A stretch of DNA of 64,000 bases from assembly GCF_921293095.1 (NCBI RefSeq), contig NC_060246.1:10620001-10684000 (forward strand), written 5' to 3'. The notes under the pieces were generated by a model. That model worked only from the letters and a program-made list of their open reading frames with translations. It did no database searches and had not been told where the DNA came from. Shown here piece after piece: positions 1 through 15,200 of the stretch. How positions within the stretch are numbered: the first letter of the stretch is position 1; every line of letters begins with the position of its first letter. This stretch comes from Ischnura elegans (Eukaryota; Arthropoda; Insecta; Odonata; Coenagrionidae). A program made the position numbers and the translations under genes.

Positions 1-50
1 CACATCAAGCAAGGGTTACGGTGTATAGGAACAAATCATTATCCCACAAT

Positions 51-297
51 CAGTGAGGTAGCCAGGAATGTCGTTCGGGGGTTGAGGGGTTCTAAAACCA
101 GGGGGGGGGGATTTTTTAAAAACAAGGTACTAAGTAAAGGATTTTAAACTCATTTTATCACTATTCATAATCAGAAAAAAATTAATTTTTCAAAGAAATC
201 TTTTATAAATTCATACGTTTTCAATATTTTTTTGTATTTATGAAGCAAATTATTTTTTGTCTTTATATTTCGGATCTCTCCCCTCGCTATACCACTG
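51..297. mobile_element. hAT-like MITE with CAGTG ends
   Basis: A short non-autonomous element. The left end reads CAGTGAGGTAGCCAGGAA and the right end, read inward on the other strand, CAGTGGTATAGCGAGGGG, so the termini form an imperfect inverted repeat. The flanking octamers cccacaat and cccataag agree at 6 of 8 positions, as expected for an old 8-bp hAT target duplication. There is no coding capacity inside, only AT-rich sequence and a G run. Confidence 0.5.
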
Positions 298-305
298 CCC
301 ATAAG

Positions 306-3136
306 TAAGGCTATTTGAGCTGATTTTATCTCCTGGTGATATAGTTACTCAGGAAATTAGCTGTTGAAAAGACTTCCAGGCTAAATGCTCACAATGGGCG
401 CCTGTGGAACGGGGGAAAATTCCATAGTTGATGACAGAGCCTTCTGAGAGCTCACATTCTATAGTTCAATTCCATGTATGTACTTGTTAACACTGGTATT
501 ATCTTTTGAAATAATAAACACAAAAATATAATAATTTCTCCAAATTACGGATATTAAACTATCTATCTTCAAGATAAACAGAATCTTACTGATGTCAGAA
601 GCCATCCAAATTAATACTGCTTAGCCATTCCAAGAACAACGATAATGTTATCATCTAATTACAGCACAACTGCGCCATTTTGAATGGAGATCTTATATCT
701 CTTCACTAATCTCAAGAGTACCAGGATCTCAGATAGGTATCAGTAGAATACCTAATTAACAATCTTCACTGTAGTCTTCCGACAGTGATATATGAAAAAG
801 CAGCTTCACTTTGCACTTATACCAGCATTGACCAATTCTCCTTTGAAAAAAGAAGATGACAAGACTTAGCAAATGTTGCAACCAGTCAAATCACAATAAC
901 TTGCAATATTCCTAAGCCATTCCCACCCAAAGGCTTTTCCCCAGAGTTGATGCAACTAGGTTACTGCACCACACATAACAGCCCTTATTATAATTCAGGG
1001 ATGAACACAAAAGAGGACCCTTATTGTGACATGATGAAAAATTTAATATCACAATCTGAAACATTTTAATGAATCATGATAAAGTGCAGAATAATCATAT
1101 TGTTTCATTTCCATCAACTAGAGTAACCTTACTTCCTTTTCTTATGTCACCTTCAAGTACAATATCATGGAGTTGCGTTACATATATATAAAATTACCCA
1201 CAATAAATGACTGGCATTGACCTTATACCTCTTCCTCCAAGGATATAATCTAGTAATATTTAGCACTGTCCTAATCAATTGTTGGTTGAACCAAAAGCAG
1301 CTATCTGGCAATCTTTATCCCGGAAAAGTTTTCTCATTCATTTTTACAGAGGGGTAATTCTGATTTAGCATGCAGCATGTTGCAAAATGATCTATTATGA
1401 ATCCTCTGAAAAAACCTGGTAATATCAGGCATTCCACATGGCATTAATTACTCATTATATATAGAAGTATAATATATATAGAGATCTCAACAGGCCCTTA
1501 CCGGTCCAGTCCCTTTCACTCATAATGTCCATTAACCCTGGGAATGCGAGATTGTTTTTAGCATTTACCCAAAATGTTTATTGCTACCAGGATATCTTGC
1601 ACTTGGGCACTTTCCAGGGCTGAAGGTGAAAATAGCTTTTCAGGTTATTGATATGGCTTAAAACCTCAAGGGATGGCTTTAGAAAATACACAGGTAACAG
1701 GATTCACATTGATTACACAATTTTGTAAATAATCTAGGGCTGATTTAATTTGGCATCTACGGTAGACTCATGAAGTAAAAATAATCAAATGGCTGAGCTT
1801 ACTAAAATTTACTTATATTTTTGAATATAAAATATCATAGGGATGTTCTAATTTAAAATTACTAAACCTGCGCCCCTGCAGAAATAAATTTATTTACGAT
1901 GCTCAGGTGCAATGTCCATATTTGACAAGTAATTTGTATTCCCAGACAAGTACTTCCCAGCTGAATTTGCTCTTTTCCAACACCTCGATTGCTTCCTGGT
2001 TGACTTTTCCTTATCAAACAGTCACTTCACTGCCTCCTCTTTTCACTATTTAATTCTTTTGTATGAAAACAAATTAAGAAAGAATTGTTATACCAAGTCA
2101 ACGGTCAGAGGACCTCTTTAACATCAACATTGGAAGTAATTACACTATCCTCTGTTAAACGCACATGATGACTCATACTCACGTATCAAAAGGAGACTTG
2201 AATGTGGAATCGGCCGCATTCTGATAAAAGTTATTTAAGGAATGCGAGATATTGTTGCAAATGAACATATGTATCAGTTAGTGCGCCGTTAACGTCAAGA
2301 ATATTTACTAGTTTTTGTTTTTTTAATTATTTAAAAACGGATTTTAGGAATCAATAGCAATATTTAGGAAGTAAGACATGCTGTCGCATGTTCTCTGATT
2401 AATTCTGTGCATTTTGGTACCTCATTTGTAGTTTGGTTGCGTATAAGTTGAGAAAAAGGTATCTATACAGTATAAATAATATAGAAGATGGACCACCACT
2501 ATTTGATAGTAATCTGCCATTTTATCACTGATATTGTGTTACCACATAGAAAGAAAATAAATAAGAATTATCAGATTAAAAGAATGAACCAATAACAAAA
2601 TATTATCTCATGCTCATGAGCGAAAATAAAAACAATATTTCAATAAAATTTATTTCATAAAAACAGTTTTCTTGTAAACTAAAAAGAATAAAATACATTT
2701 TCTACGATCGTGACAGGGTCTCTAGAATAATTGCTTCATAAACACCGAAACAAATTGGGAGAATGTTCCAACACAAAAGAAACGCTCAATAAAATTTAGC
2801 CAGCCATAGTTCATTTTATTCTGTAGTTTCACTATATTTAGATGTTAACTATGAATTAAGTGTTATAGTGGAACATGTGCCCAATATTTTTCGTTTTATA
2901 AGACGGAATTTAATTAGAGAGACAGTCAGGCCCATTTAAAAATTTTTTCCTGCATAGCCCATGAGAAAAGATTTTTTTAATAAAAATTTGTTTTGAAATA
3001 GTAGTACTATTTCATGGTCACCATATACGTAGTGCAGCACAGGTCAATTGAACACAACAAAAGAAACTTTTAGAGCATAAAATATTTATACAATAATTAT
3101 TTATACATTGAATACAAAATGTACGAATTTTTACAA
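306..3136. other. AT-rich non-coding stretch, 3' flank of TRNAU1AP
   Basis: No gene, structured RNA or recognisable transposon was found here. The part nearest 3136 is expected to be the 3' UTR of the minus-strand TRNAU1AP gene. Confidence 0.5.
2815..2820 (-). terminator. candidate poly(A) signal of TRNAU1AP
   Basis: AATAAA on the minus strand, about 320 nt past the TRNAU1AP stop codon. It is a canonical hexamer at a plausible 3' UTR length, but the region is AT-rich, another AATAAA lies at about 2649-2654, and a TATAAA variant lies closer to the stop. Confidence 0.35.
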
Positions 3137-3255
3137 TCAGCATTCCAAACACTCAACAGGCAACCACTTAGAACTTTCAAGGGCATCCCAGAGGAGGTAG
3201 TCACGGTCACAAAGTTCCTTATTCATCTTCTCCACATCTACTGGTACATCATGTT
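3137..3255 (-). CDS. TRNAU1AP: TRNAU1AP exon 7 (C-terminal tail)
   Basis: Starts in phase 1 after AAATTTCAG and encodes EHDVPVDVEKMNKEL, then DYLLWDALESSKWLPVE, ending ECLEC with stop TGA at 3139-3137. The NKE...YDAL...W.P pattern is the conserved C-terminal motif of SECp43. Confidence 0.9.
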
Positions 3256-6200
3256 CTGAAATTTAAGGTTTACATGAGTGCTCTAATAGAATGTAAAAAT
3301 TATACACTATTTGCATATAGAATTGTAATTGCTAGAATAAAGCATCTTGTTAAAGCTACCATTAACTACACATAGGTATTATCAATTGAAATATACACTG
3401 CTCAACATTTTAATAAATAAATATTTTATAATTCCTTTACTGCATGCATGCAATCTATATTTGACAAAATAAAGTTGCACTAACATTGATAGAAGCCTTT
3501 CAGCCTCACTTATACTGAATGTGTAATGTTACCTAACAATTAAAAGATTTTTACCAGTGTGAAAATACAATGCAGCAGATGACTTGCAAGCAGGAAAAAA
3601 GCCAGGACAAATTTTATCCACCTAAACTCTAGATTATGTAGCACTATGAAATACATACAAAAGTTCTGGGATGTTATATATACGGGAGCCCAGTAAAATG
3701 AAGTCCTGCGCTCACAGACATTTCAGCCATTCCCTATCTTATGAGGCCTTTCTACTATGCAAGAAATCCATAATGAAGTCCCATTGAAAAGAAACCGTAC
3801 ATCTAAAATGCCTTTTCTCAATGGGTTTAACCACCCAGACTCAAAACCCCAATTCATTTGAAGAATATGGTAGATGGAAGCATGAGAGGGAAGAAGATAA
3901 GTTACGGCACAAACAATCTCCATCATTTAGCCATCCAATCTCCATCATTTAGCCATCCAAGCTGTATACAACTTAGCAAGTAATGCTCGCGCGTCAGCTT
4001 TTTGTTTGCTATATTGCAAGATTAATAGCAAAATGCATTTTTTAAAGAATATTAAGATTTAAGCTTAGACTCTTGAGATGAGAGTGAAACATACCTTACC
4101 TTAAGTGTCACTTTATTATGAAGTGGCTCTTTGAGAAGACACCCATTTAATATTGACTATGGATTGACCCAAATATTAGTTTACAAAAAAATGATAATTT
4201 TACTGGCTGCATTAATTGCGCTTTTCAGAAGCATGAAATTCATCAGTACAATTTGTAATTTTCTGATACAAGTATAGTCATAACGGCAGTGTTTGTGCTT
4301 TCAATTCTTTTAAATCCTTTGAAATAGGAGGATTGGAACCTGAACAAGACAGAAAAAGACTAAATAATATCATCCCTTACATTTTCAACGATGATACTGA
4401 TGTTCAAGTTGCCTAATAAGTCCCTTGCACTCAAATATATTCCCTTTAGATACAGTGCAAAAAAGGGGGAGGACAATAAATGGAAATATAAAGCGTGTAG
4501 AGGAAAAACTAACCAACTAGCTCCATGTCTTCCTCCTCCCTGGCAAGTGCTTCCTCATTGGAGACTGTCACCGGAGGTGCTGGATCCACCATATGCTGTT
4601 GAGAATGCTGGCTATAGTCCATAGACGTAGGAGGTGCATGCGCAGAACCATCTGATGCACCATTCGCTACTGGAGTTCCTGCTGCCACAGCTCCTTGCCC
4701 ATAAACGTTGGGATCATAATATCCTTGATGATAGCCCTATTCGAGGGTAAAAACATAGCACTGAATTCAGTTTTCAAACATAAGCTACTCTAGCAAGATC
4801 ATACAATTTACCAAGAAGGCAATTAAGTTACCAACACAACAGCCAAATGTTCAAGTACCCTACCTTCACTGAACTGTTATAAAACAATATATGTACAGCA
4901 TCTTGAATTTGCAAATCCAAACTTTCATGACTCATGAATGTTTAAAGCTTACACAAAATATTTACATAGGCTTCGCCGCTCCTGATCGTGTGGCATTAGC
5001 TGGTGAGCTCTTGAATTGTAGTGAGCTCATGAAAAAGTAGTACATACTGAGTGCAACTATACTTCAGTTACGGAATTACCATGGTATGTCACACTGTCGA
5101 TCTGACATTCAATAAAGTTGAATTGGTGCTACAAGAGTCCATACCGGAAAAGGCACCTTCGTCCGACACAGTCGATTGTAGAACAAAATTCAAAACATCA
5201 AATTACTTTGCATAATTAGTGAAAAAGTCTTGAGAGACAATTGAAGAAAAGTTTGGGAAACAAGTGTGAGCAAGATAACACTGATGATGCAAGAATTACT
5301 TCGGACAGATATTCCAGATTTAATTACTAATGGCTGTCCTGCACATTCTATTACTTTACTGGAAAATGAAGTGAAATCAAAAACAGTCCTCAAAAATATA
5401 GTTTAAGCACAGATGATTTTTGGCAACCATCATCGACCCCTTGGATGGTAAAAAGAAAATGACAGGTAGAGGCCATAAATACCCAACTCAACTCGATGGA
5501 ATTCACCAGAAGAATGTGTCAATACATACATAAAAGTATAATGAAATAAAGACTGAACATGACAACATTCCCACAAATATTGACACCTTCTATGGCAGTC
5601 TAATTTACAACAGTCAGTTGTAAATTAGACCATTTTTAAGCAGACAAAGCTAACATCGCTGAAGCTGCACAGTTGTGGTTAGATCTCTATGAAAGTGATG
5701 ACTTGGAACCATATAAAATTGAGAGAGAGAAGCGAACGGAACAAGCTCTACAGCCAATTCGTTTATTTTAGCTAATTTGTCGAGTCCTATATAAACAGGC
5801 AAGAGACTTTTATCAAAGCAAGGAACTAAAGCAGAATAATGGATTATAGGAAGAATTTTCAATTTTTCTTAGGGAGTACATATCCAGGACAATTGTGTTT
5901 ATGATTCAAGTATTAATTCAACGTGAATTAAAAGTGAAGGTTTCAACAGAATTCAACCCCATTTCAAGATGACAAAAGCCAACAAAGTACAACCCAAGCC
6001 GTAGGGCTGTGATATTAATTGCAAGATGGAAAAATTTGAATTGCTAAGAAATAAAATTCTCTTTTTTATCTTGTACATCCTCAACAACAGATAGTGATCC
6101 ATCACTGAAAAATCAGTTAGTGTTCCTTCCCTATTACAATGATGGCACTGACCAGCAAGAAATGATTGATGAAATGAGATGGTGACCAGTGTATTAACTA

Positions 6201-9200
6201 CTTACATTTTCATAACATATCTTAAGGCACTTAACATGAAAGCTAAATTTTCACTCACCATATATAAAGCATAGTACTCATGTGAATGCACAATGAATAA
6301 ATGGTTGATTAAAGCGCTACTTAACATGAGTATTGGACGATAAACTTCGAATCGGCTAGTATTAACAATAATAACACAAAAATAGGATAAATCATATTCA
6401 CTGAGTTGACGGCAAGATTTTAATGCACAAATAGAAATCAAAAAATTATACTTTCCTGCGATTTATACTTTTTTCCCTTTTTCCCCTCAAAACTATAACA
6501 GAGAGATGTTAAGAGAGAGACATATATTAAAGCAAAATTGGCCGTCAATCACTAATTTTTGTTGTATAAATCCTCAGTGTTACCAGTGTGTTGTCTGAGG
6601 CACACAAAAATAGCTAGACATGCACAGGTGAATCCCTCACCAAATATTTATAGCCTTCACATGCTGCTGACATTTCCCTCACTTTGAAAGCATTCGCATA
6701 TATCAACTCTCTAGGGTCTCTAGGTTCAGTAAAAATAAATGGGATCAAAAAAAACATTTTTCTATAAAGCTGCATCAGTATTTTGAATCATTAACCATTA
6801 CTTAACTAAGGGGTTATTCCATTCAAATTAATGTTGGAAGTTTGATGTCACCATATTGGATATTTCTCAAAAACATGTACATTCTAGACCCATACAAATA
6901 ACTAAAAAATTGGCCACTTATTTTTTTCTAAAAAATTTTCATGAAGCAACAGTCAGTTAAAAAAAAAACAATCAAAAATGTCCATCACAGAATACTATGG
7001 GAAAAGACAAATTTCAAAATGCAGGAATTTGTACCTATGCATCGATTTTCAAATTGCACTAATTTGGACAAAAGAGAGACTAGGATGTTGAATTTTTATT
7101 TTGGATTAACATCTCACGATTACAAGTTATAAGTAAGAAAAAAGTTTTACACTGAATGAGAAGTGTTATATTAACTTCAGGAGTGTTTAAAAAACACAAA
7201 ATTGAGCCAACTTTGACAATTTTTTCACAGCCACGAAAAATTCTTTAAAAACAAATATTTTAGATCTCTGATACTGTGAAAACGATGAAGTTGGGAATAA
7301 TAAATAGTGGATTAAAGCATCTTGGGGTTGCGTTCATGCTTTGTCGTCTGTTCCATGTCAAATGGAGCTTAAAAGGCAGAATAGGTGTACAAGATGAAGA
7401 GGCAAAATAAACTAAAGAGTGGGTGATGAGGGAAATGGGATGGGGGAGTTGAGAAAGATGATGGTTATTATTTCCCATCATTTTGGACCTATGTGCTGTA
7501 TCTCCATACGTATGGTGTCTTGACTCCTACTTTCACTGAAACACTATGCATGCAGGTCAGCAATAACCATGGTTACGGATAAAATATTGTGTCATGTTCA
7601 CAAGCATTTTTCTTGAAATGACTACACACAGATATCTGGTGCCATTCTCACCTGCCAGGCTCCATAGTTCTGCCAATAGGGGTCATAGTATTGCTGTTGA
7701 GGTTGGCTATAATCAGTCGAAGCGGGTGCGGCAGTAGCAGTTGAGCCCACTGCTGCAGTTCCTGTTGGTGTCGCTGGCGCTGTGGAGCCAGTTGGTGTTG
7801 TGACAGCATGTGTGGTCGTTCCAGCACTGCAATTTTCAGGGATATGGGCTGACATGCTCTTAACATTCAAAGTTTCGCAGGAAAAGCTCAAATTATCAGA
7901 ATTGCTATATCAAAAAAATCACGTAAAAGTTTTAGTTATGAAGGCCTTTGCAAGTCAATAAATGGGATTAAACTTAAAATGGTGACATAAATAAATTCAA
8001 CTATTGTAATCATGGAAGGTAAAAATTATGATCAAAAAATCTTTTTGAAAACTCCATAGATTATAATTTTTAATTGTTAACAGTTTCTTTGATTTTGATA
8101 TCTCACAATAATTCTTCCAACTGAATTATTCACAAATACAATTGATTTTAAATGCAACCCTTTTGAATACAACACACCTTTCATGTGCTCAGGAATTTTT
8201 CCCTGATATCTTAAAAATGATTAAGTGGTACATATTACTTTGATTACTTACTTTTTTCCCTTGAGAGTGAATGTATCAACAAAAACAACATCCCATTGCC
8301 CAGGGTATCATAATCATGATTCATATTGAAAAAGAATCATTAATGAATTATTCATCCTGGCTACTTTGCCACAAGAATTTATTTAATGGTACTACTAGTT
8401 AATCCTCTCTCCAGCATGTTAGGGTCCTAACTACATCTATAAAACTAAGGCTAAAATCAAAAATTTATGAAATGATACTGAGTCAATGTAAGGAGTATAA
8501 GGTACGTACATTGAGAGTGAGGCTGTGTTTGGTTTGACATGTTGCGTATGGATGGTGAGAATTCTCGTCATTTTTTTCCCGATCGTTCCGGACGGATGAC
8601 GAAGATTCTCGTCATTTTGGCGCATCAATCTAAACAATTTTAAAGTGTATCGCAAGCGAATACGTATTGTCGAATACGTATGAATCTTCGTCATCCGTCC
8701 GGAACGTTCAGGGAAAAAATTACAAGAATTCTCGCCATCCGTACGCAACGTGTTAATGTAAAAAAAGTCCATGATTTTGATATTATCACAACCTATTTCA
8801 GATTTAAAAAATACAATCACTGTGAGAAAACTGTTCAATAATGCAATTATTATGAATATAAATAGCGCACATAATTACAAACCAAGGGTTATTTCCAGTT
8901 AGATATGTAGTTTAAGTTATACGTAATTAAAATCCATGCAAACAATGGGGTGCTCTCATTAAATTAAAAAGGTAATTCTTTTACATGCCTAGATAAGTAA
9001 GTTAGTTATTAACGTATGCGAAATATGACTTCATAATTCTCAATACTTTTGTTGCTACAGAGCTTCAAAGTTAGCAAAAATTACTAAATTCTTTCGCGCT
9101 ACAAGAACGCACTGTGACGTCAGAATGAAATTAAGCAGTTTTGCTCCATGGCAATAACAAAACAATAACGTCAATAACAAACATCTACAATGATACTGAT

Positions 9201-12200
9201 TCATAACTTAAAGGGTTTGTGGAAACAGTTGTGAATAGTTTAATAGTTTTACAATGCATGTATGGTGCAATGGTTGACTCAGACTTCAAAAAGACGCATT
9301 CTGGGAACATTCTGAAGGTAGATTAATTTAGTAATTTTCTAATACTGTGGAAATCGCTGTAGCTATGGATAATGAAAAAGTAATAAGAGCTATTTGTCAA
9401 GACTGTACTGCATCTTCCAGTATGCATACATTCTTTAAACCTGTCAATTATTCAAAATAAATATTTCACATTGTAACACCTAATTTTGAGTGGTTTGTTT
9501 TGGTATTTGGTGTGACGTAATACAAGCAATAATAAGCAGCAGAGGTGGAGTGAGGTAATTGTTGGGATTGTTGACGGCGCGAGAGGAGATGAAGAGGGGG
9601 GGGTCGGATTGTGATAGTTATGGCGGACGGGTGTTCCCTCGCTCCCGAGTATGTATTATTTAAAGTGAAATAAAATGTTTGAAAGTAACGTGAAAACGAA
9701 GTGAAATTAATTGAAACGTTACAACATGACTGATGATTTAACATACAAAAATATAAAATGTACTGAGAGATAATGGGTTTTCTAAAACTGGGACAAATAG
9801 TCTACTCTCTACTGGCACCACGTAAACGTATTGTTCACTGGACTCTGACGTCACAACCAGCCAACATGGAGATGGGTCGTTTGGAGCACAAGATTCAAAG
9901 ACAATTTTCAAATTGAATTTTACGAATAATACGCACGTTAGAGAAGAACTGCTTTCATTGTAATTTTCAGCACAAAGGATATTTTTCTATCGCATAGTCA
10001 TCCATTTTCAATCGAATTCCCCATTTGGATTCATTTCATTACCACATTCATCAGTGAGCCCATGCACTGTGTCTGTTGGATCCTAATGCAGCTTAATCTC
10101 TAAACAACATACATTACCTCGAAAAAAAAAAAAACCATTCATTAAGTTTTCAATGGAAATATATGGTCCTAACATGGAGGCGATTGGGGAAAAGAAACCT
10201 GGACAGGCGGTTCCAGTTTTTCCTCAACGGGAGAAACGAATTAACTGCCAACCATTAGGAAATGGGTAAATTGGGTGAAAGACAGATCTTTTTCAGCTAA
10301 TATTTATCTCGTTGGATACAGAGTAAATGCAAATTCAGTAAACACCTTTGGCAATGGTATGTCATGCTTTAAGTGACTGATGGGTGGGCTACTGATAGAA
10401 GTGTCCCCAAACTTAAATTCTTGAAATGCAAGATGGCCATGGGAAAGGAACTTGCTGATTTACCCGGAATGTGTGAAATCACGTGTCTACTTGACTTCAT
10501 ACATTCATTCAAAATATGCAAGTCTATGGTGAGCTCTTTTTTCTCCTATCCAATCAACACTCAGGTCGAATCACTGACCAAGTGAGAGTGAGTTAATCGA
10601 ACATCCATGCTGTAATCTTTGCGCATTAAGATCAATGAAAATATGAGAGAATTTTAACACCAAAACTATGCTTCACATCCTTCAGGAAAACATAAAAAAT
10701 TTCATGGCTCATAGTAGTAATACCACAATGAGGCAATAAAAAAGTTAATGTACAAACCTAATGCAATGGTTTTACATGCAACAGAAAAATCAGAATTCAT
10801 AAACTTTAAATACTTCCAAAAAGAACCGGCACTTTGTATCACCTCATGAACAGCTAAAGGTCTAGATCAATCATAAATAATGAAACACTGAATTAGTACA
10901 GAAACATTGACTCATTATGAAGGTCTAGGAAAATAGCATACCTGGGGGAATGATATCTATGAGGTTTGGGGACAGCATTGCTAATCTTAATTGCTTTTGT
11001 TCCCAATCCCGTGTGTCCATTCATCTCGGTGAGGCAACGCTTCTGTTCATCCTCTTGAGCAAAGCGGATAAAACCGTAACCCTTGCTAAACCCACTAGCA
11101 TCCAGTATAACTGCAAATGCAACAAACAACATTATGATTAAACTGAAGTACAATAATTAAAGACACAAAAAACACAAACAGAAGGCATTCTACCAGTATC
11201 ACAATATTTATTAATAGATAGGCAAAATTCATGCTATTAATACCACTGACACCATCTTCTGCATAATAGCCATCTTCATTATTATTAGTAACTCCTTTAA
11301 TATCCTAATTAATTATCAATAAATGACAATACAATTAAAAATATATACTTGTATCACATTAAGCGTCCAACTTGTTAACATAAGAACATCAGAAATTCAT
11401 CAATTTGAACTGTGGCTTATTACTGCGCGTGGAATTGGAAGTTCAAAAATAACTGATATTGACAACTTCAAAGCAGTAATTGGCAAGAGAGAAGGAAATT
11501 CATAACAAATTCACATGAGTTTTAATTTTATTCAATATAATTCAGGTCACTTTTTGCCAATTTCTTCTTACAAAAATATAAGACAGGATGAGCTAATTTT
11601 TCATTCAGAGATACTGATGTATGATTAAGTTTACAGCCAACACGCACTCATGCAGGTAGGAAAATCAAACCTTAAATGCTTAAATAAGATACTAAAACAC
11701 TTCATTTTTTCATTTTAAACACAAGGAATTAATGAATTGTATTCAAGTAGGTATACAGAGGAGAATCTCATTCTAGTAAGTAAGACATATAGCAAGAACC
11801 GTGATATAACGACTGATTAGTAGTGTACATCCATGAGACCTATACATAAGTAACATATACGTACATAGGGCGAGGCTTAGAAGTCTCTCTCATGGTATGG
11901 CTTCTGCTATACGAAGTAATTGAATTCTAAGAGCAGTACATAACTTGTTAACATGACAGTAAATAGGGGTCATTCATTTACCCGTGATGGTGGATATATT
12001 TCTCTGAAAACTGGTTTATGACGTTTATTTTGCCAGCCATTGAGGTCTAACCATCACAAATACAGTATGTACTTGTGTAACTCCATTGATTAAATCACGA
12101 GGCATATCTTCACTAAATATTATATGCATGAGGGGAAAAAGTCTTTGTAAAATATCCATGACATTAAGCCAGCATATCTTTGTACGAGGAGAAGACTAAG

Positions 12201-15200
12201 TGAGGGAGCCCTGCTGCCTGTTGTCAATTGGGGACATTTTCGAGAGCTCACCCAGGTGGCACATACAAAGGACAATCAAATAACGTTTTTCTATCAGTAT
12301 TGTGAGTAAACTACTAGTGGGGACGCAAAATGTGCTATGTCCACATATTGAATTGTTAGAGCATCCCATAATTATTAAAGCCATAGGGTGTATCAACAAC
12401 TTGTCTAGGTCACACAGCCGACTCCATGCCTCCTCATCAGTGTGACTGCCAACACGTTATACCATTCAAAACCAGTCCATGATACTCACTCACATCTCAT
12501 TATTAGAACATCAATTTAATTTACCACTTCTTATTTCTTGAAGCAAAACTCTTGAAGTCGATAATTCATGCCTTATAAATAAAGGATGCTAACAGAGTGC
12601 TGCTTCAGGCATGAAAAACATGTCGAGGTGCACAAGTTATTCAATAGAAATCCCTGACATATTATTCGTGATATTGCAGTGTTCTCTAATGTTTTTCTTC
12701 TCCCCAAATGCACGGAATGGAATGGGTTGAAGTATCTATGCAGTTAAACGACAGTGGAGAGTGACGGTGTGGATAAAAAATTAGTTGTGCCAGGTTTGTG
12801 CCAAGGATAGGTTAGACCAGCCTACAAATCGTTGATAGGAAAATACTAGTCGATATTAGTCTTCACCTTTCACAGCCACTGATCTCTGCCGTCGAACGTT
12901 TAAAAAAAATGTGTTCTGCCTGTTCCCCTCCTGTGTGAATTAGCTTTTGTCACAAAAGAAAATAAATGAAACAGCAGCAGCATCCTATCGAGGAAAATTA
13001 AGTATTTGGACCTGGAAACCAAACTTAAAATAGAACATGAGTGAGAAAGTGATGTCTTCATACACGGATTTCAGAAGACATTTCCATGTCAGATTGCCTG
13101 GGTCATTTTCAATCATGAAGAACAAAAAGAAAAGCATGAGCATCAGTGATTGATGACAATGAGCAATGGCTCAGGACCCTTAATGCTCAAGTAAGTGCAC
13201 TGCCCTGAAGACATACACTTCATAAAAATGAGTAGTAGCTGGGTAATTTTAGAGGTATTGGCCAGCTTTTTTCTCTTTACAGCCCATTAAATGAGGGAGC
13301 TGTCAATCATTCTCAAGTGTTTTGCAATGCTTTCCAGGAAAACACAACGAAAGAAAACAATCCTAGTTTGCAACTTGGTTATTTTGGGTGCAACTTGTTG
13401 AGTAAGATGAAACTTGGGCACCATATATTTTGTGTAACATTTACAACAGCTCGTAACTGGTTAAGGAATACTGTGAATTTGGTATGCCTATGGTTTGAAT
13501 GGAAACTTTAAACCATGTACATGACTGTATTTCTGTATGGTGAAAATTGCGCGAATATAATAGAATAATCATAGTAAGATGCATATCCTAATACAGCCTA
13601 TGCAGTCCCCAGTTCCACACACTCTTGTTCGGAAAAAACAAGAGGATTAATTACACAGGATGCTGATTTGATTACCATTACATTCCTTCATATTTAATGT
13701 AGTAAGATCTGGAATCGCAGAAGATATCAAATCAAGGTAAGAGAGAGGAATGATGCAATATGAAATAAAATTGTGAGGAAACAAATATAAGTCAATTAAA
13801 AAAATATGGTAAGAAATTCTGTTTATCCTAAAGGAACAGCGAAAGGCAGTCATTAAAGGTAAAATACAGAAATTATAAACTCAAACATAATATCAACCAC
13901 AAAGGCATCAAAGAGCAATGGGAGCATTTTACCAACCGATACTACATTAAAACAAAATTTCTGATAATTTATCAATGCATAAAATATTGATGGATTCTGG
14001 AATAAAGGTAGCATGATTTAAAAAGACCACCATTTAATAAACACCACCACATTATCCACCTCATAATAAAGACTAGCCTAGGTAAGAATTACCATTCTTG
14101 AGAAATAGATTGAATTAGTTTTAACACATATTTGCTATAATACTAATGCCAGATATATAATAAGACAAAAAGACAACAAGAAATTGAGAAAGCAAAAGAA
14201 CGATGTAACAGGTATCTTATAGTTATAGCTCTGAAAATCTTGCTTCACCTAAATAGTATCTGTCACTGAATATTTCACAGAGATATATCATCGAAAAGCT
14301 CTTTTTAACCTAAATATTTAATGTAGTCAAGATGGAACAAGATAAATGGATGGATAAAATGTTTACTAATAATCAGAACCCAGTCCAGTTGTCCCAATAG
14401 ACATAAATAGTCCTTCCATCTACAATTTAACTACTATTTCATTTGACCACCAACATACTAATAAAAGAATTAAAATTGATTTCTCCCCGAAAGCCTTCTA
14501 TAACCCTATCACGACAAAAGGAAATATTTTAATGGATAATATGAACTGCAAAAAATTGAAGGGCAACAGCATAATACTCATGCTCACCCACTCTCCTCCA
14601 AGAGAATCATTGGGACGGATGGGAAAAAAGCACGTAATCATTACGAAAATGAATTAGATGAAACCAATAGTATTTATTTGTCAGAGGTCTGGACGGATGG
14701 AGGACTTATGGCGGAATGCAACAACTATACTCCGATAGCGGTTCAAAAATAATGCGAAAAGTTGGTCAGGCAAATTTGTCATTTCGACGAAGCCCTCGAG
14801 AACTTTACACACCAACAATGTGAGTGGTAAATAAAACAAATTTAGTTATATTTAAACAAAACAAAAGTATTTAAATAATACAAAAAAGGTTTAACACTAC
14901 TCGCAAGCAGTGCATTCACTCAAGGTTGTCAAGTACATCCACTTAATGAAAATATAAAATTTACCTTTGGCGGTTCGAATAGATGGATACTTGGAAGCAA
15001 ACGTTCTATATAGGGTGTAGTCATCCACATCGGAACTAAGGTCACCAACCCAAAGGGAGAATTCTCGGTCTTGAGGTGGTCTCCCAGTTGTACTCGCGTG
15101 GTTAAGTTTGAACCTGACAGGCTGCAAACATGAGTCAAAAGAATGATGACATCAAGGTCAATTATTCGTCCACATACATGAAAAAGTGAAATATTTTACA

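Noticed and set aside
9466-9744. 92-codon minus-strand open frame
   Set aside because: Composition is low-complexity, with no family pattern, splice logic or neighbours supporting a gene. Treated as a chance frame in an intron.
9110-9850. TIR element suggested by TGTGACGTCAGAATG and CTCTGACGTCACAACC
   Set aside because: Apart from the short GACGTCA palindrome the two flanks do not match inward, and no target duplication is visible.
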